Of a stretch of 39,339 bases of DNA, positions 10,137 through 17,995 are shown one piece after another (the first letter of the stretch is position 1; each line of letters begins with the position of its first letter). Origin of the DNA: Streptomyces tropicalis (GTDB lineage Bacteria; Actinomycetota; Actinomycetes; Streptomycetales; Streptomycetaceae). The notes under the pieces are model-generated. The model was not told where the DNA came from, ran no database searches, and saw nothing but the letters and a program-made list of their open reading frames with translations. The stretch is taken from positions 1 through 39,339 of the forward strand of contig NZ_JARJBB010000032.1 of NCBI RefSeq assembly GCF_029269835.1, given 5' to 3'. A program made the position numbers and the translations under genes.

Positions 10137-10357
10137 CCCGTCCGCATCCGCCGGGCGGGACCGCCGGAGCGGGATCCCGGCACCGCCGGCGGGGAAGTCC
10201 GGAACCGGTCGGGCGGCCCGCCCGCCACGCCGCGCGACGTGATGTGCGGCACGCCTGTGACGGCCGCCACGAAGGCCCGGGGACGGATTCCCGCTGCGCA
10301 CGGCTTGATCAACGATCAGCGGGGGTGAATTCCCTGGCCACAGTGCATTCCGCCCAT

Positions 10358-10387
10358 TTGACAGTGCACTCGGCGCACAGATAGGAA
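10358..10387 (+). promoter_or_regulatory. Strong housekeeping-type promoter with direct repeats
   Basis: A consensus TTGACA (10358-10363) and TAGGAA (10382-10387) are separated by 18 bases, about 29 bases before the GTG at 10416. ACAGTGCA occurs at 10340-10347 and again at 10361-10368, 21 bp apart. The second copy overlaps the -35, a typical layout for an operator. Confidence 0.65.
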
Positions 10388-10415
10388 GCAGCTTCTGGAA
10401 GTCGAAAGGTGCATT

Positions 10416-10946
10416 GTGTACGAGCCGAACGTGGTCGGGGACTGGCAGGAGTACCACGAGCATGCCGGTCTGCGGGTCCGCGTCCACCGCCTGGAGCGGG
10501 CCGAGCCGCCGCGCGGCCGGGACGACGCCGCCGAGGGCCTGACGTACTTCCGCCTCCGGGTCACCGTGGAGAACCGCGGCGCCCGGCACTACGGCATCCA
10601 TCTCGAGGACGGCCAGATCGACGTCCGGATCGGCACCGACGGCGAGGGCGCCTTCGTCGACTGGCGCAACTCCCAGTTCATCGAGGGCTTCGACGTCCAC
10701 CCGCTGCGCCGGGCCACCGCCGTGCTCTACGCCGCGGGCCCCGAGGCCGCCCTCTCCCAGGTCGACGTCCAGATCCAGCTGCGCGTCGAGGAGGAGTGGG
10801 CCGACCGGCGGCTGTGGACCGGCGCCGCCGGCCCCGACGACGAGTCCCCCGGCACCGGCGCGCCCGCCGCCGGCGGCGCGGCCGGGCTGGTGCACCAGGT
10901 GAGCAACTTCCTGCGCGACCAGTCCGGGCCGGGCACCGCCGGCTGA
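10416..10946 (+). CDS. Conserved hypothetical protein with a beta-rich domain
   Basis: I do not recognise the family. The 176-aa product is soluble, without signal peptide or membrane segment. Residues about 10-130 are beta-strand rich, with LTYFRLRVTVENRG and a charged EDGQIDVRIG stretch. This resembles extracellular-type immunoglobulin-like modules such as DUF4352, although no export signal is visible. The C-terminal 45 residues are Gly/Ala-rich. The GTG start has AAAGGTG immediately upstream and a consensus promoter. Third-position GC is typical, so coding status is firm. It converges with hemC, with 27 bp between them. Confidence 0.75.
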   Translation: MYEPNVVGDWQEYHEHAGLRVRVHRLERAEPPRGRDDAAEGLTYFRLRVTVENRGARHYGIHLEDGQIDVRIGTDGEGAFVDWRNSQFIEGFDVHPLRRATAVLYAAGPEAALSQVDVQIQLRVEEEWADRRLWTGAAGPDDESPGTGAPAAGGAAGLVHQVSNFLRDQSGPGTAG

Positions 10947-10973
10947 CGGCGGGCCCGCGCCGGGCCGGTCGGG

Positions 10974-11909
10974 TCAGTGCGCGATCCCGTCGATGATCTC
11001 GCGCGCGCCCTGCCGCAGCAGAGCCACCGCGACCGAGGTGCCCAGCGTGGCCGCGTCCAGGCGGCCCGCCCACTCGTGCGCGTTCAGCCGTGTCTTGCCG
11101 TCCGGCGTGAACACACAGGCCCGCAGCGAGAGTTCACCCGCCCGGTCCACCTGCGCGTACCCGGCGATGGGGCTGTTGCAGTGCCCCTGCAGGACGTGCA
11201 GGAACATGCGCTCCGCACTCGCCGCACGGTAGGTGTCGCGGTCGCCCAGCGCGGAGACCGCCTCGATCAGCTCGCCGTCGCCCTCCCGGCACTGCAGGGC
11301 CAGGACGCCCGCGCCGATCGGCGGCATCATCACCTCCGTGGACAGCACCTCGCTGATCACGTCCTGCCGCCCGATGCGCTCCAGGCCGGCCGCCGCGAGC
11401 AGCAGCGCGTCCGCCTCGCCCGCCGCCAGCTTCTCCAGCCGCCGGTTCGCGTTGCCGCGGAACGGCACGCACGTCAGATGCGGGTGCGTCGCGGCCAGTT
11501 GGGCGACCCGCCGCACGGAGGACGTGCCGATCCGGGTGCCCGCCGGCAGCTCGTCGAGGTTGAGCCCGCCCGGGTGCACGAGCGCGTCGCGGACGTCGTC
11601 CCGCTTCAGGAAGGCGGCGAAGACGGTGCCGGCCGGCAGCGGCCGGTCGGCGGGCACGTCCTTGAGGCAGTGCACGGCGAGGTCCGCCTCGCCGGCCAGC
11701 AGCGCCGCATCGACCTCCTTGGTGAAGGCGCCCTTGCCCTCCACCTTCGACAGATCGCCCAGCCACTTGTCGCCGGTGGTCCGCACCGGCACCACCTCGG
11801 TGCGCACACCGGGATGCAGCGCGGTCAACTCGGCGCGGACACGCTCTACTTGGGCAAGGGCCATCGGGGAGTCGCGGGAGACGACACGGATCAGTTCCGG
11901 GACGGACAT
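10974..11909 (-). CDS. hemC: Hydroxymethylbilane synthase (porphobilinogen deaminase), stand-alone paralogue
   Basis: This 311-aa cytosolic enzyme polymerises four porphobilinogens into hydroxymethylbilane for haem, sirohaem and cobalamin. Key features are RDSPMALAQ near the N-terminus, CLKDVP with catalytic Asp84, TSSVRRVAQ (129-137), PFRGNANRRLEKL, and QGHCNSPIAG with the dipyrromethane-cofactor Cys244. All are intact, so the enzyme should be active. Streptomyces normally carries hemC in the hemA-C-D-B cluster; none of those genes is nearby, so this is probably the second paralogue. ATG 11909 was taken; GTG 11918 is in frame. Neither has a clear ribosome-binding site. It lies 55 bp downstream of a DNA ligase on the same strand. 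Confidence 0.92.
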   Translation of the reverse strand: MSVPELIRVVSRDSPMALAQVERVRAELTALHPGVRTEVVPVRTTGDKWLGDLSKVEGKGAFTKEVDAALLAGEADLAVHCLKDVPADRPLPAGTVFAAFLKRDDVRDALVHPGGLNLDELPAGTRIGTSSVRRVAQLAATHPHLTCVPFRGNANRRLEKLAAGEADALLLAAAGLERIGRQDVISEVLSTEVMMPPIGAGVLALQCREGDGELIEAVSALGDRDTYRAASAERMFLHVLQGHCNSPIAGYAQVDRAGELSLRACVFTPDGKTRLNAHEWAGRLDAATLGTSVAVALLRQGAREIIDGIAH

Positions 11910-11964
11910 GCGGGACACAATAGACCGTCACCGGGGCCGCCCGGTGCCGTATGCCGATGCACCG

Positions 11965-13002
11965 TCAGGAGGCGTCCTGCGGGGGCGGGTCCGTCACCGC
12001 CGCGTCCTCCGGGGTGAGGTCCGGCCGCAGCCGCAGCCAGGACGGCTGGCGGAGCAGTCCGGCGCGGGTGCGGCCGCTGTGGCGGACCTCGCCGACCAGC
12101 CGCGGCACCACCCAGTGCGCCCCGGGAGCCGCGGGGACGGGGTCGAACGGGCAGCTGTCCGAGGCGAGGTCCCGCAGCAGTGCGGCGAGCCGCGTCCGCT
12201 CGGCCTCGCTCCAGCCGGTACCCACGCTCCCGACGCAGTGCAGCAGCCCCGCCGCCCGCCGGCCGACCAGGACCGCCCCCGGCAGCCCCGTCAGCCTCCC
12301 CCGGCCGGGCAGCCAGCCGCCCACGACGACGTCCTCGCTGCGCACGTTGCGGATCTTGATCCAGGATCGGGAGCGGACACCGGGCTCGTACACCGAGTCC
12401 AGCCGCTTGCAGACCAGGCCCTCCAGGCCGTGCTCCCGGGTGGCCGCGAGCGCCTCGGCGCCGTGCCCGACGAGCGCCGCGGGCGTGGACCAGTACGGGC
12501 CCCGGAGCCCGAGCCCCTCCAGACGGGCGCGCCGCCGCGTGTACGCCAGTGGCACGAGGGACCGGCCCCCCAGGTGCATCACGTCGAACAGCACGAGATG
12601 GACGGGTACCTGCGCGGCCCGGCGCGCCGCGCGGGCCGGGGAGTGGGCCAGGCCCATCCGGCTCTGGAGCAGCTGGAAGTCCGCCCGTCCCTGCGCGTCC
12701 AGGGCCAGGACCTCCCCGTCCAGGACCGCCGGGACGGAACCGAGCGCGCCGCCCAGGGCCTGCAGCTCGGGGTAGGCGGCGGTGATGTCCTCGCCGGAGC
12801 GGGCCCGCAGCACCAGGCCGCCGTCCCCGGCCAGGTAGGCCACCGCGCGCTGGCCGTCCTGCTTGGTCTCGTACGCCCAGCGCGCGTCCTGCGCGGCGGG
12901 CGGCAGCCTGCCGGGTGTGGCGAGCATGGGCGCGATCCGGGGGAGGGGCACGGCTGAGATGTCGACGGCGCGGCGGCCGGTCACGCCCACCGCGGCGGAC
13001 AT
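11965..13002 (-). CDS. ATP-dependent DNA ligase (LigC / LigD ligase-domain type)
   Basis: This 345-aa nucleotidyltransferase-type ligase seals nicks via an AMP-lysine intermediate. Motif I is ETKQDGQRA with Lys47, and motif III is around LDGEVLALD. Motif IV is EGLVCKRLDS and motif V is SWIKIRN. An OB-fold domain follows from about 225, ending LRQPSWLRLRPDLTPEDA. Length and order fit the single-domain ligases of actinobacterial LigC type rather than full LigD; no polymerase, nuclease or Ku gene lies in the window. The start is less certain: GGGGGA abuts the ATG at 13002, and in-frame GTGs 4 and 6 codons later have better spacing. It is divergent from the DoxX-like gene. Confidence 0.9.
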   Translation of the reverse strand: MSAAVGVTGRRAVDISAVPLPRIAPMLATPGRLPPAAQDARWAYETKQDGQRAVAYLAGDGGLVLRARSGEDITAAYPELQALGGALGSVPAVLDGEVLALDAQGRADFQLLQSRMGLAHSPARAARRAAQVPVHLVLFDVMHLGGRSLVPLAYTRRRARLEGLGLRGPYWSTPAALVGHGAEALAATREHGLEGLVCKRLDSVYEPGVRSRSWIKIRNVRSEDVVVGGWLPGRGRLTGLPGAVLVGRRAAGLLHCVGSVGTGWSEAERTRLAALLRDLASDSCPFDPVPAAPGAHWVVPRLVGEVRHSGRTRAGLLRQPSWLRLRPDLTPEDAAVTDPPPQDAS

Positions 13003-13051
13003 TCCCCCGAACGGGCCGACCGGAGGGGCGCGCGGCCCCGGGGCACCACGC

Positions 13052-13083
13052 GGGGACCAAGGGGACCGCGGGGACCGTGGGAC
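13052..13083. repeat. Short 9-bp tandem repeat
   Basis: GGGGACC recurs at 13052, 13061 and 13070, with a degenerate fourth copy at 13079, giving a strict 9-bp period in the divergent spacer between the ligase and the DoxX-like gene. It is probably slippage-derived; no regulatory role can be shown. Confidence 0.6.
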
Positions 13084-13166
13084 ACACGGCCCGGCCGGGA
13101 GGGCTCGTGGGACACCTGGTTCTACCGTCGAGTAATATGGCGCGGCAGGTCTTCAGAGGAGGAACC

Positions 13167-13547
13167 GTGCCCCGGTCCGCACGCTCACCGCTGCTGCTCG
13201 CCGGCCTGCTGGCCGTCGCGGGCGCCGCGCACTTCGCCAGGCCCCGCTCGTTCGACCCCCTCGTGCCGCGCGTCCTGCCCGGCCCGCCCCGGGGCTGGAC
13301 GTACGCCGGCGGTGCCGCCGAGCTGGCCCTCGCGGCCGGTGTGGCCCTTCCCCGCACCCGGCGCGCCTCCGCGCGGGCCGCGGCGGCCTTCTTCGTGGGA
13401 GTCCTCCCGGGAAACGTGCAGATGGCCGTGGACTGGCGCCACCGCCCCGCGTGGCAGCGCGCCGCCGCCGTCGGACGGCTGCCGCTCCAGCTGCCGCTCG
13501 TCCTGTGGGCACGCGGGGTCGCCCGGAACGCGCAGGGCCGGTCGTGA
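13167..13547 (+). CDS. DoxX-like small integral membrane protein
   Basis: This 126-aa membrane protein has about four hydrophobic segments: LLLAGLLAVAGAAHFA, YAGGAAELALAAGVALP, ARAAAAFFVGVLPGNVQMA and LPLQLPLVLWA. The VLPGNVQMAVDW motif is typical of the DoxX/DUF4267-like family, whose members are membrane partners in redox processes. The GTG at 13167 is chosen because AGGAGGAACC stands directly before it; an in-frame ATG at 13137 has no ribosome-binding site. Its stop overlaps the GTG of the peroxiredoxin gene, so the two are translated together and a shared role in peroxide or redox stress is plausible. Confidence 0.82.
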   Translation: MPRSARSPLLLAGLLAVAGAAHFARPRSFDPLVPRVLPGPPRGWTYAGGAAELALAAGVALPRTRRASARAAAAFFVGVLPGNVQMAVDWRHRPAWQRAAAVGRLPLQLPLVLWARGVARNAQGRS

Positions 13548-14011
13548 GCGCCCGGGTGCAGGCCGGCGACACGGTCGGGGACTTCTCCCTGCCCGACGAG
13601 ACCGGAACCGTGCGGTCCCTCTCGGAGCTGCTGGCCGAGGGGCCGGTGGTGCTCTTCTTCTACCCCGCGGCCCTGACACCGGGCTGCACCGCGGAGGCCT
13701 GCCACTTCCGCGACCTCGCGTCCGAGTTCGCCGCCGTCGGCGCGCGCCCCGTCGGCATCAGCGGCGACCCCGTCGACCGGCAGCACGAGTTCTCCGGCCG
13801 CCACGGCCTCGGGATGCCCCTGCTGTCCGACTCCGACGGCACGGTCCGCGAGCGGTTCGGCGTCCGGCGCGGCTTCTCGCTCGCGCCCAGCAAGCGGGTC
13901 ACGTTCGTGATCGGCCGGGACCGCACGGTCCTGGAGGTCGTCCGCAGCGAGCTGCGCATGAACACCCACGCCGACCGTGCACTGGCCGCGCTGCGGGCCC
14001 TCCGGGACTGA
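13544..14011 (+). CDS. Peroxiredoxin, BCP/PrxQ type
   Basis: This 155-aa thiol peroxidase reduces hydrogen peroxide and organic peroxides in the cytoplasm. The active site is LTPGCTAEACHFRD, with peroxidatic Cys48 and resolving Cys53 five residues later, the PrxQ arrangement. VLFFYPAALTPG precedes it, and the central strand and helix region follow (VGISGDPVDRQHEF). The GTG start at 13544 overlaps the stop of the DoxX-like gene (GTGA). Length is normal for the family. Electron donors are not encoded nearby. Confidence 0.93.
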   Translation: MSARVQAGDTVGDFSLPDETGTVRSLSELLAEGPVVLFFYPAALTPGCTAEACHFRDLASEFAAVGARPVGISGDPVDRQHEFSGRHGLGMPLLSDSDGTVRERFGVRRGFSLAPSKRVTFVIGRDRTVLEVVRSELRMNTHADRALAALRALRD

Positions 14012-14076
14012 AGCCGCCGCCGGTCCGCCGCCCCGAGCGGTTGAGCCGCCGCTCCACAGGGATCATCCTTGGTCGT

Positions 14077-16416
14077 ATGGAGCATGTCGCCGCCGCGGCG
14101 ATCGTCGACGCTCGGGGCATCGTCACCGCCTGGACCGTTGGGGCCCGGCGGCTGACGGGGTACCCGGCCGAGGAGGCCGTGGGCCGGGCGGCGGCCGACC
14201 TGCTCGTGGGCGAGCCGTCGCGGGCGGTCCGGCGCGCCCTCACGGGCATCGTCCTCGTGCGCCGCCGCGACGGTGACCTCGTCGAGCTGGGCCTCACCGC
14301 CTGCCCCGTGGTGGGCCCGGACGGCGTGCCGGAGGCGTACATCATCACGGCCGGCCCGCCGGACGAGCCCGAGCCCACCCTGTCCGGGCGCATGTTCCAG
14401 CAGGCGCCGATGCCGATCTGCACCTTCGACACCGACCTGCGCTACCTGCGGGTCAACGACACGGCCTGCCGGGTGCTGGGCGCGACACCGTCCGAGCTGA
14501 TCGGCCGCCGCTTCGTGGACACCATGCCGGACGAGGAGGCCGCCCGCAGGTTCGCCGGGCGGGTCCGCCAGGTCGTCCGCTCCGGCAGCTCCGTGCGGTT
14601 CGAGACCTTCGGGCGGGCGCCCTCCGAGGGCCGCGAGCACGCCTGGACCATCGAGATGTGGCCGGTCCGCGACGCCGCCGAAGGGGTCGCCGCGGTGGCC
14701 GTGGCCGCGTTCGACAGTACCGAGGAGCACGGCGCCCGCCGGCGCCTGGCCCTGCTCAACGAGGCCGCGACCGCGATCGGCACCACCCTGGACGTCGTGC
14801 GCACGGCCGAGGAGCTGGTGGAGATCGCCGTCCCGCGGTTCGCCGACTTCGTGGGCGTCGACCTGCTCGAATGGGTCCTCGGCACGGAGGAGACCCCGCC
14901 CCCGGAGCCCACCGGCGACGTCGTCCTGCGCCGCGTCGCGCACGGCTCCGTCACCGACCGGACGCCCGAGTCGGCCGTGGCGATCGGAGAGAAGGACCTC
15001 TATCCGGCCTTCTCCTCCCCCGCCCGCGCCCTGCGGCTGGGCCGCGCCGTCCTCAGCCGGGCCGGCGACCCCGACTTCGAGCGCTGGACGGCGGACCGCG
15101 ACGCACTCTCGCCCCGCAGCAGCGAGCACCGCGAGGGCATGCACGCCATGCTCGCGGTCCCGCTGCGCGCCCGCGGCATCACCCTCGGCGTCGCGGTCTT
15201 CGTCCGGATCTCCCACCCCGAGGCCTTCGCCCCCGACGACGCCGTGCTCGCCGAGGAACTCGCCAGCCGTGCCGCGGTCTCCGTGGACAACGCCCGCCGC
15301 TACGCCCGCGAGCGGGCGACCGCACTGGCCCTCCAGCACAGCCTGCTGCCGCGCCGGCCGCGCGGTCAGGCGGCGGTCGAGGTGTCCCACCGCTATCTGC
15401 CGTCCGGCTCGCTGGCGGGCGTCGGCGGCGACTGGTTCGACGTCATCCCGCTGTCCGGCAGCCGGGTCGCCCTCGTCGTCGGCGACGTCGTCGGCCACGG
15501 CATCCGCTCCTCGGCCACCATGGGCCGGCTGCGGACCGCGGTGCGCACCCTGGCCGACGTGGACCTGCCGCCGGACGAGCTGCTCACCCACCTCGACGAC
15601 CTGGTGACCCACCTGGTGCCCAGCCACGGCGGCGAGGACGTCCCCGAGGTCGGCGCCACCTGCCTGTACGTCGTCTACGACCCCGTCTCCCGCCTGCTCA
15701 GCGCCGCCGCCGCCGGCCACCCGCCGCCGGCCGTCGTACCGGCCGGAGGGCCGGCGCGGCTGGTCGAGATGACCGCGGGACCGCCGCTCGGCGTCGGCGG
15801 CTTCCCCTTCGAGGCGACCGAGCTCACCCTGCCCGAGGGCTCGATGATCGCGCTCTACACCGACGGCCTGGTCGAGGGCCCGGACGGGGACTTCGAGAAG
15901 GGGACCGCCGAGATGTGCCGGGCGCTGAGCATCCCGGCCGACTCCCTGGACGCCGTCTGCGACCACGTCCTGGAGTCGGTCCTGCCCGACCAGCCCGGCG
16001 ACGACGTGGCGCTGCTCCTCGCCCGCACCCGCATCCTCGGCGGGGACCGGGTCGCCACCTGGGACGTCACCCGGGACCCCGCGCAGGTGGGCGTCGCCCG
16101 GCAGGCGGCCTCGGAACAGCTGGCCGCGTGGGGCCTGGAGGAGGCCGCCTTCGTCACCGAGCTCGTCGTCAGCGAACTCGTCACCAACGCCATCCGCTAC
16201 GGCGAACCGCCGATCCAGCTCCGGCTGATCCGCGACCGCGCGCTCATCTGCGAGGTCTCCGACGGCAGCGCCACCTCCCCGCACCTGCGCCGGGCCCGCG
16301 CCTTCGACGAGGGAGGCCGCGGACTGCTGCTCGTCGCCCAGCTCACTCAGCGCTGGGGAAGCCGGCAGACCACCAGCGGCAAGGCGATCTGGGCCGAGCA
16401 GCCGCTGCTGCCCTGA
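14077..16416 (+). CDS. PAS-PAS-GAF-SpoIIE phosphatase-HATPase signalling protein
   Basis: This 779-aa soluble multidomain sensor has PAS 1 at about 1-90, PAS 2 at about 105-225 (FQQAPMPICTFDTDLRYLRV) and GAF at about 240-410. The PP2C/SpoIIE phosphatase spans about 420-640, with GGDWFD around Asp452 and GDVVGHG around Asp470, and YTDGLVE and GDDVALLL further on. The RsbW-like HATPase spans about 655-779, with N-box VSELVTNAIRYG (Asn704) and GGRGLLLV. Such proteins dephosphorylate anti-anti-sigma factors and may also bind or phosphorylate partners through the HATPase, so both arms of a partner-switching circuit are fused. The ATG at 14077 is the only good start, although its ribosome-binding site is weak. 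It follows the peroxiredoxin gene by 65 bp. Confidence 0.94.
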   Translation: MEHVAAAAIVDARGIVTAWTVGARRLTGYPAEEAVGRAAADLLVGEPSRAVRRALTGIVLVRRRDGDLVELGLTACPVVGPDGVPEAYIITAGPPDEPEPTLSGRMFQQAPMPICTFDTDLRYLRVNDTACRVLGATPSELIGRRFVDTMPDEEAARRFAGRVRQVVRSGSSVRFETFGRAPSEGREHAWTIEMWPVRDAAEGVAAVAVAAFDSTEEHGARRRLALLNEAATAIGTTLDVVRTAEELVEIAVPRFADFVGVDLLEWVLGTEETPPPEPTGDVVLRRVAHGSVTDRTPESAVAIGEKDLYPAFSSPARALRLGRAVLSRAGDPDFERWTADRDALSPRSSEHREGMHAMLAVPLRARGITLGVAVFVRISHPEAFAPDDAVLAEELASRAAVSVDNARRYARERATALALQHSLLPRRPRGQAAVEVSHRYLPSGSLAGVGGDWFDVIPLSGSRVALVVGDVVGHGIRSSATMGRLRTAVRTLADVDLPPDELLTHLDDLVTHLVPSHGGEDVPEVGATCLYVVYDPVSRLLSAAAAGHPPPAVVPAGGPARLVEMTAGPPLGVGGFPFEATELTLPEGSMIALYTDGLVEGPDGDFEKGTAEMCRALSIPADSLDAVCDHVLESVLPDQPGDDVALLLARTRILGGDRVATWDVTRDPAQVGVARQAASEQLAAWGLEEAAFVTELVVSELVTNAIRYGEPPIQLRLIRDRALICEVSDGSATSPHLRRARAFDEGGRGLLLVAQLTQRWGSRQTTSGKAIWAEQPLLP

Positions 16417-16496
16417 CCGGCGGGACGGTGTCGCCCCGCGCCCGGAACCCTGCCACCATCCGGTGGGGACCGGCACGGACGACCGACGGAGCGCAC

Positions 16497-17495
16497 ATGA
16501 CGACGGGCACGGGCAACGGCACGGACGGCGACGGAGCGGGCACGGGGGACGAGGCGGGCGGCAGGACGATCGGGGTGCACCCGGTCGCGGGCCACATCGG
16601 TGCCGAGATCACCGGTGCCGACCTGGCCGCGGGGCTCACCGGCGCCCAGGTCGCCGCGATCCGCGCGGCGCTGCTGCGCTGGAAGGTGCTGTTCTTCCGC
16701 GGGCAGCGGCTGGACCACGCCGGGCACGTGGCGTTCGCCCGGCGCTTCGGCGAGCCCGTCGTCCTGCGGCGGCGGGGCAGTGCGTCGCCGCCCGGCGTCC
16801 CCGAGGTGGAGACGACCGCGGACCGGCTGGAGCTGGGCGGCCGCTTCGGCATGGAGCACGACGAGTGGCTGGGCCGGCGCCGGCACACCCTGCTGCGCGG
16901 CTGGCACTGCGACCACGGCGCCCGCGTCGACCCGCCCGCGGCCACGATCCTGCGCGCGGAGACCGTCCCGCCCTACGGCGGCGACACCACCTGGTCGAAC
17001 CTGGCGGCCGCATACGCCGGACTTTCCGCACCGGTGCGCGCCTTCGCCGACGGCCTGCGGGCCGAGCACCGGCTCGGCGTCGGCTACCAGTCGCGGCCCG
17101 GCGACGACGCCTACCTGCGCCACCTGCTGGACCACCAGACCGCCACCGTGCACCCGCTGGTCCGGGTCCACCCGGAGACGGGGGAGCGGGTGCTGTTCGT
17201 CAACGGCTACTACGTCGAGCAGATCGAGGGGCTGTCCCGCGCCGAGAGCCGGGCCGTGCTGGAGATGCTGCTGGACCAGGCGGTCCGCCCCGAGTACACC
17301 GTCCGCTTCCGCTGGGAGGAGGGCAGCGTCGCCCTCTGGGACAACCGGGCCACCATCCACCTCGCCCCCTCGGACACCGCCCACCTCGACCGGCCGCGGA
17401 TCATGCACCGGGTGATGCTCCACGGGGACGTGCCGACCGGCGTCGACGGCAGGCCCTCCACTCCGGTCGCGGGCAGCGGACCGGGCCGCTGGTGA
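16497..17495 (+). CDS. TauD/TfdA-family Fe(II)/2-oxoglutarate dioxygenase
   Basis: This 332-aa cytoplasmic dioxygenase couples 2-oxoglutarate decarboxylation to hydroxylation of an organic substrate, often a sulfonate in this family. Metal ligands are His137 and Asp139 (GWHCDH) and distal His288 (WDNRATIHLA). The 2-oxoglutarate-binding Arg lies in RIMHR (301-305). The KVLFFRGQ start of the barrel is present (63-70). The first 22 residues are a Gly/Asp-rich leader. The ATG at 16497 has GGAG five bases upstream. No sulfonate transporter is adjacent, so the substrate is open. It follows the SpoIIE gene by 80 bp on the same strand. Confidence 0.92.
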   Translation: MTTGTGNGTDGDGAGTGDEAGGRTIGVHPVAGHIGAEITGADLAAGLTGAQVAAIRAALLRWKVLFFRGQRLDHAGHVAFARRFGEPVVLRRRGSASPPGVPEVETTADRLELGGRFGMEHDEWLGRRRHTLLRGWHCDHGARVDPPAATILRAETVPPYGGDTTWSNLAAAYAGLSAPVRAFADGLRAEHRLGVGYQSRPGDDAYLRHLLDHQTATVHPLVRVHPETGERVLFVNGYYVEQIEGLSRAESRAVLEMLLDQAVRPEYTVRFRWEEGSVALWDNRATIHLAPSDTAHLDRPRIMHRVMLHGDVPTGVDGRPSTPVAGSGPGRW

Positions 17496-17546
17496 CCCCG
17501 CCGGACCGCGGCGCCCCCGCCTGCCGGAGCCGGGGCGGTCCCGGTC

Positions 17547-17925
17547 TCAGCCTCCCGCGGCCGGGCGGCCGAGGGCGGGTCCGGGCCGGGTCGCCGGCCC
17601 CACGCTGACGCCCGCGTTCAGCCGTCCGCCGGACAGCACGTCGACCGTCGCGAGGTCCGCCAGGCGCAGCGGGTTCTCCCAGCCCAGCGGCACGACCGCG
17701 GTACCCGGCTCGATCCGCCGGGTGCGCTGCCGCCGGCACGGCCACGGGCGAGGAGATGCCGTACTGCAGACGGCGGTTGCGCACCCACGCGCTGTCGAGG
17801 CCCAGGCGCTCCCCGAACTCGATCATCTCCAGGGTGGACTCGTGACCGCGGGCCGGGCCCGCCGGGCCGAACAGGCCGATGGTGAGGAAGCCGGGCCCGC
17901 GCAGGCGGCGCGGGGCGGGCGGCAC
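17547..17925 (-). pseudogene. Broken luciferase-like (LLM) flavin monooxygenase
   Basis: Starting from a GTG at 17925 with AGGAGTGAC upstream, the frame encodes the N-terminus of a luciferase-like flavin-dependent oxidoreductase: FLTIGLFGPAGPARGHESTL, then EFGERLGLDSAWVRNRRLQY and GISSPVAVPAA. Near 17738 the homology jumps to another frame, which continues RTRRIEPGTAVVPLGWENPL and DVLSGGRLNAGVSVGP before reaching a TGA at 17547-17549. The family runs to about 300 or more residues; everything after GVSVGP is missing. A small deletion at the frame junction plus a C-terminal truncation make this a gene remnant, unless the frameshift is a sequencing error. Even then the 3' end is absent. Confidence 0.75.
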
Positions 17926-17995
17926 GTCACTCCTGGGTCGTCCACGGCACCGGACGTGCCGTACACCGGTCCGGGCATCGGTCGGGTCGGGGCGG

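Noticed and set aside
11909..11918. Extending hemC to the in-frame GTG at 11918
   Set aside because: Neither start has a ribosome-binding site; the ATG gives the family-like MSVPELIRVVSRDSP start, so it was preferred.
11965..13002. A full non-homologous end-joining (Ku/LigD) locus
   Set aside because: Only a ligase-domain protein is present; no Ku, polymerase or phosphoesterase domain gene lies nearby.
13660..16476. A 938-codon minus-strand open frame
   Set aside because: It is antisense to the PAS-GAF-SpoIIE gene, has a repetitive Gly/Asp/Arg composition, and the opposite strand has all expected motifs.
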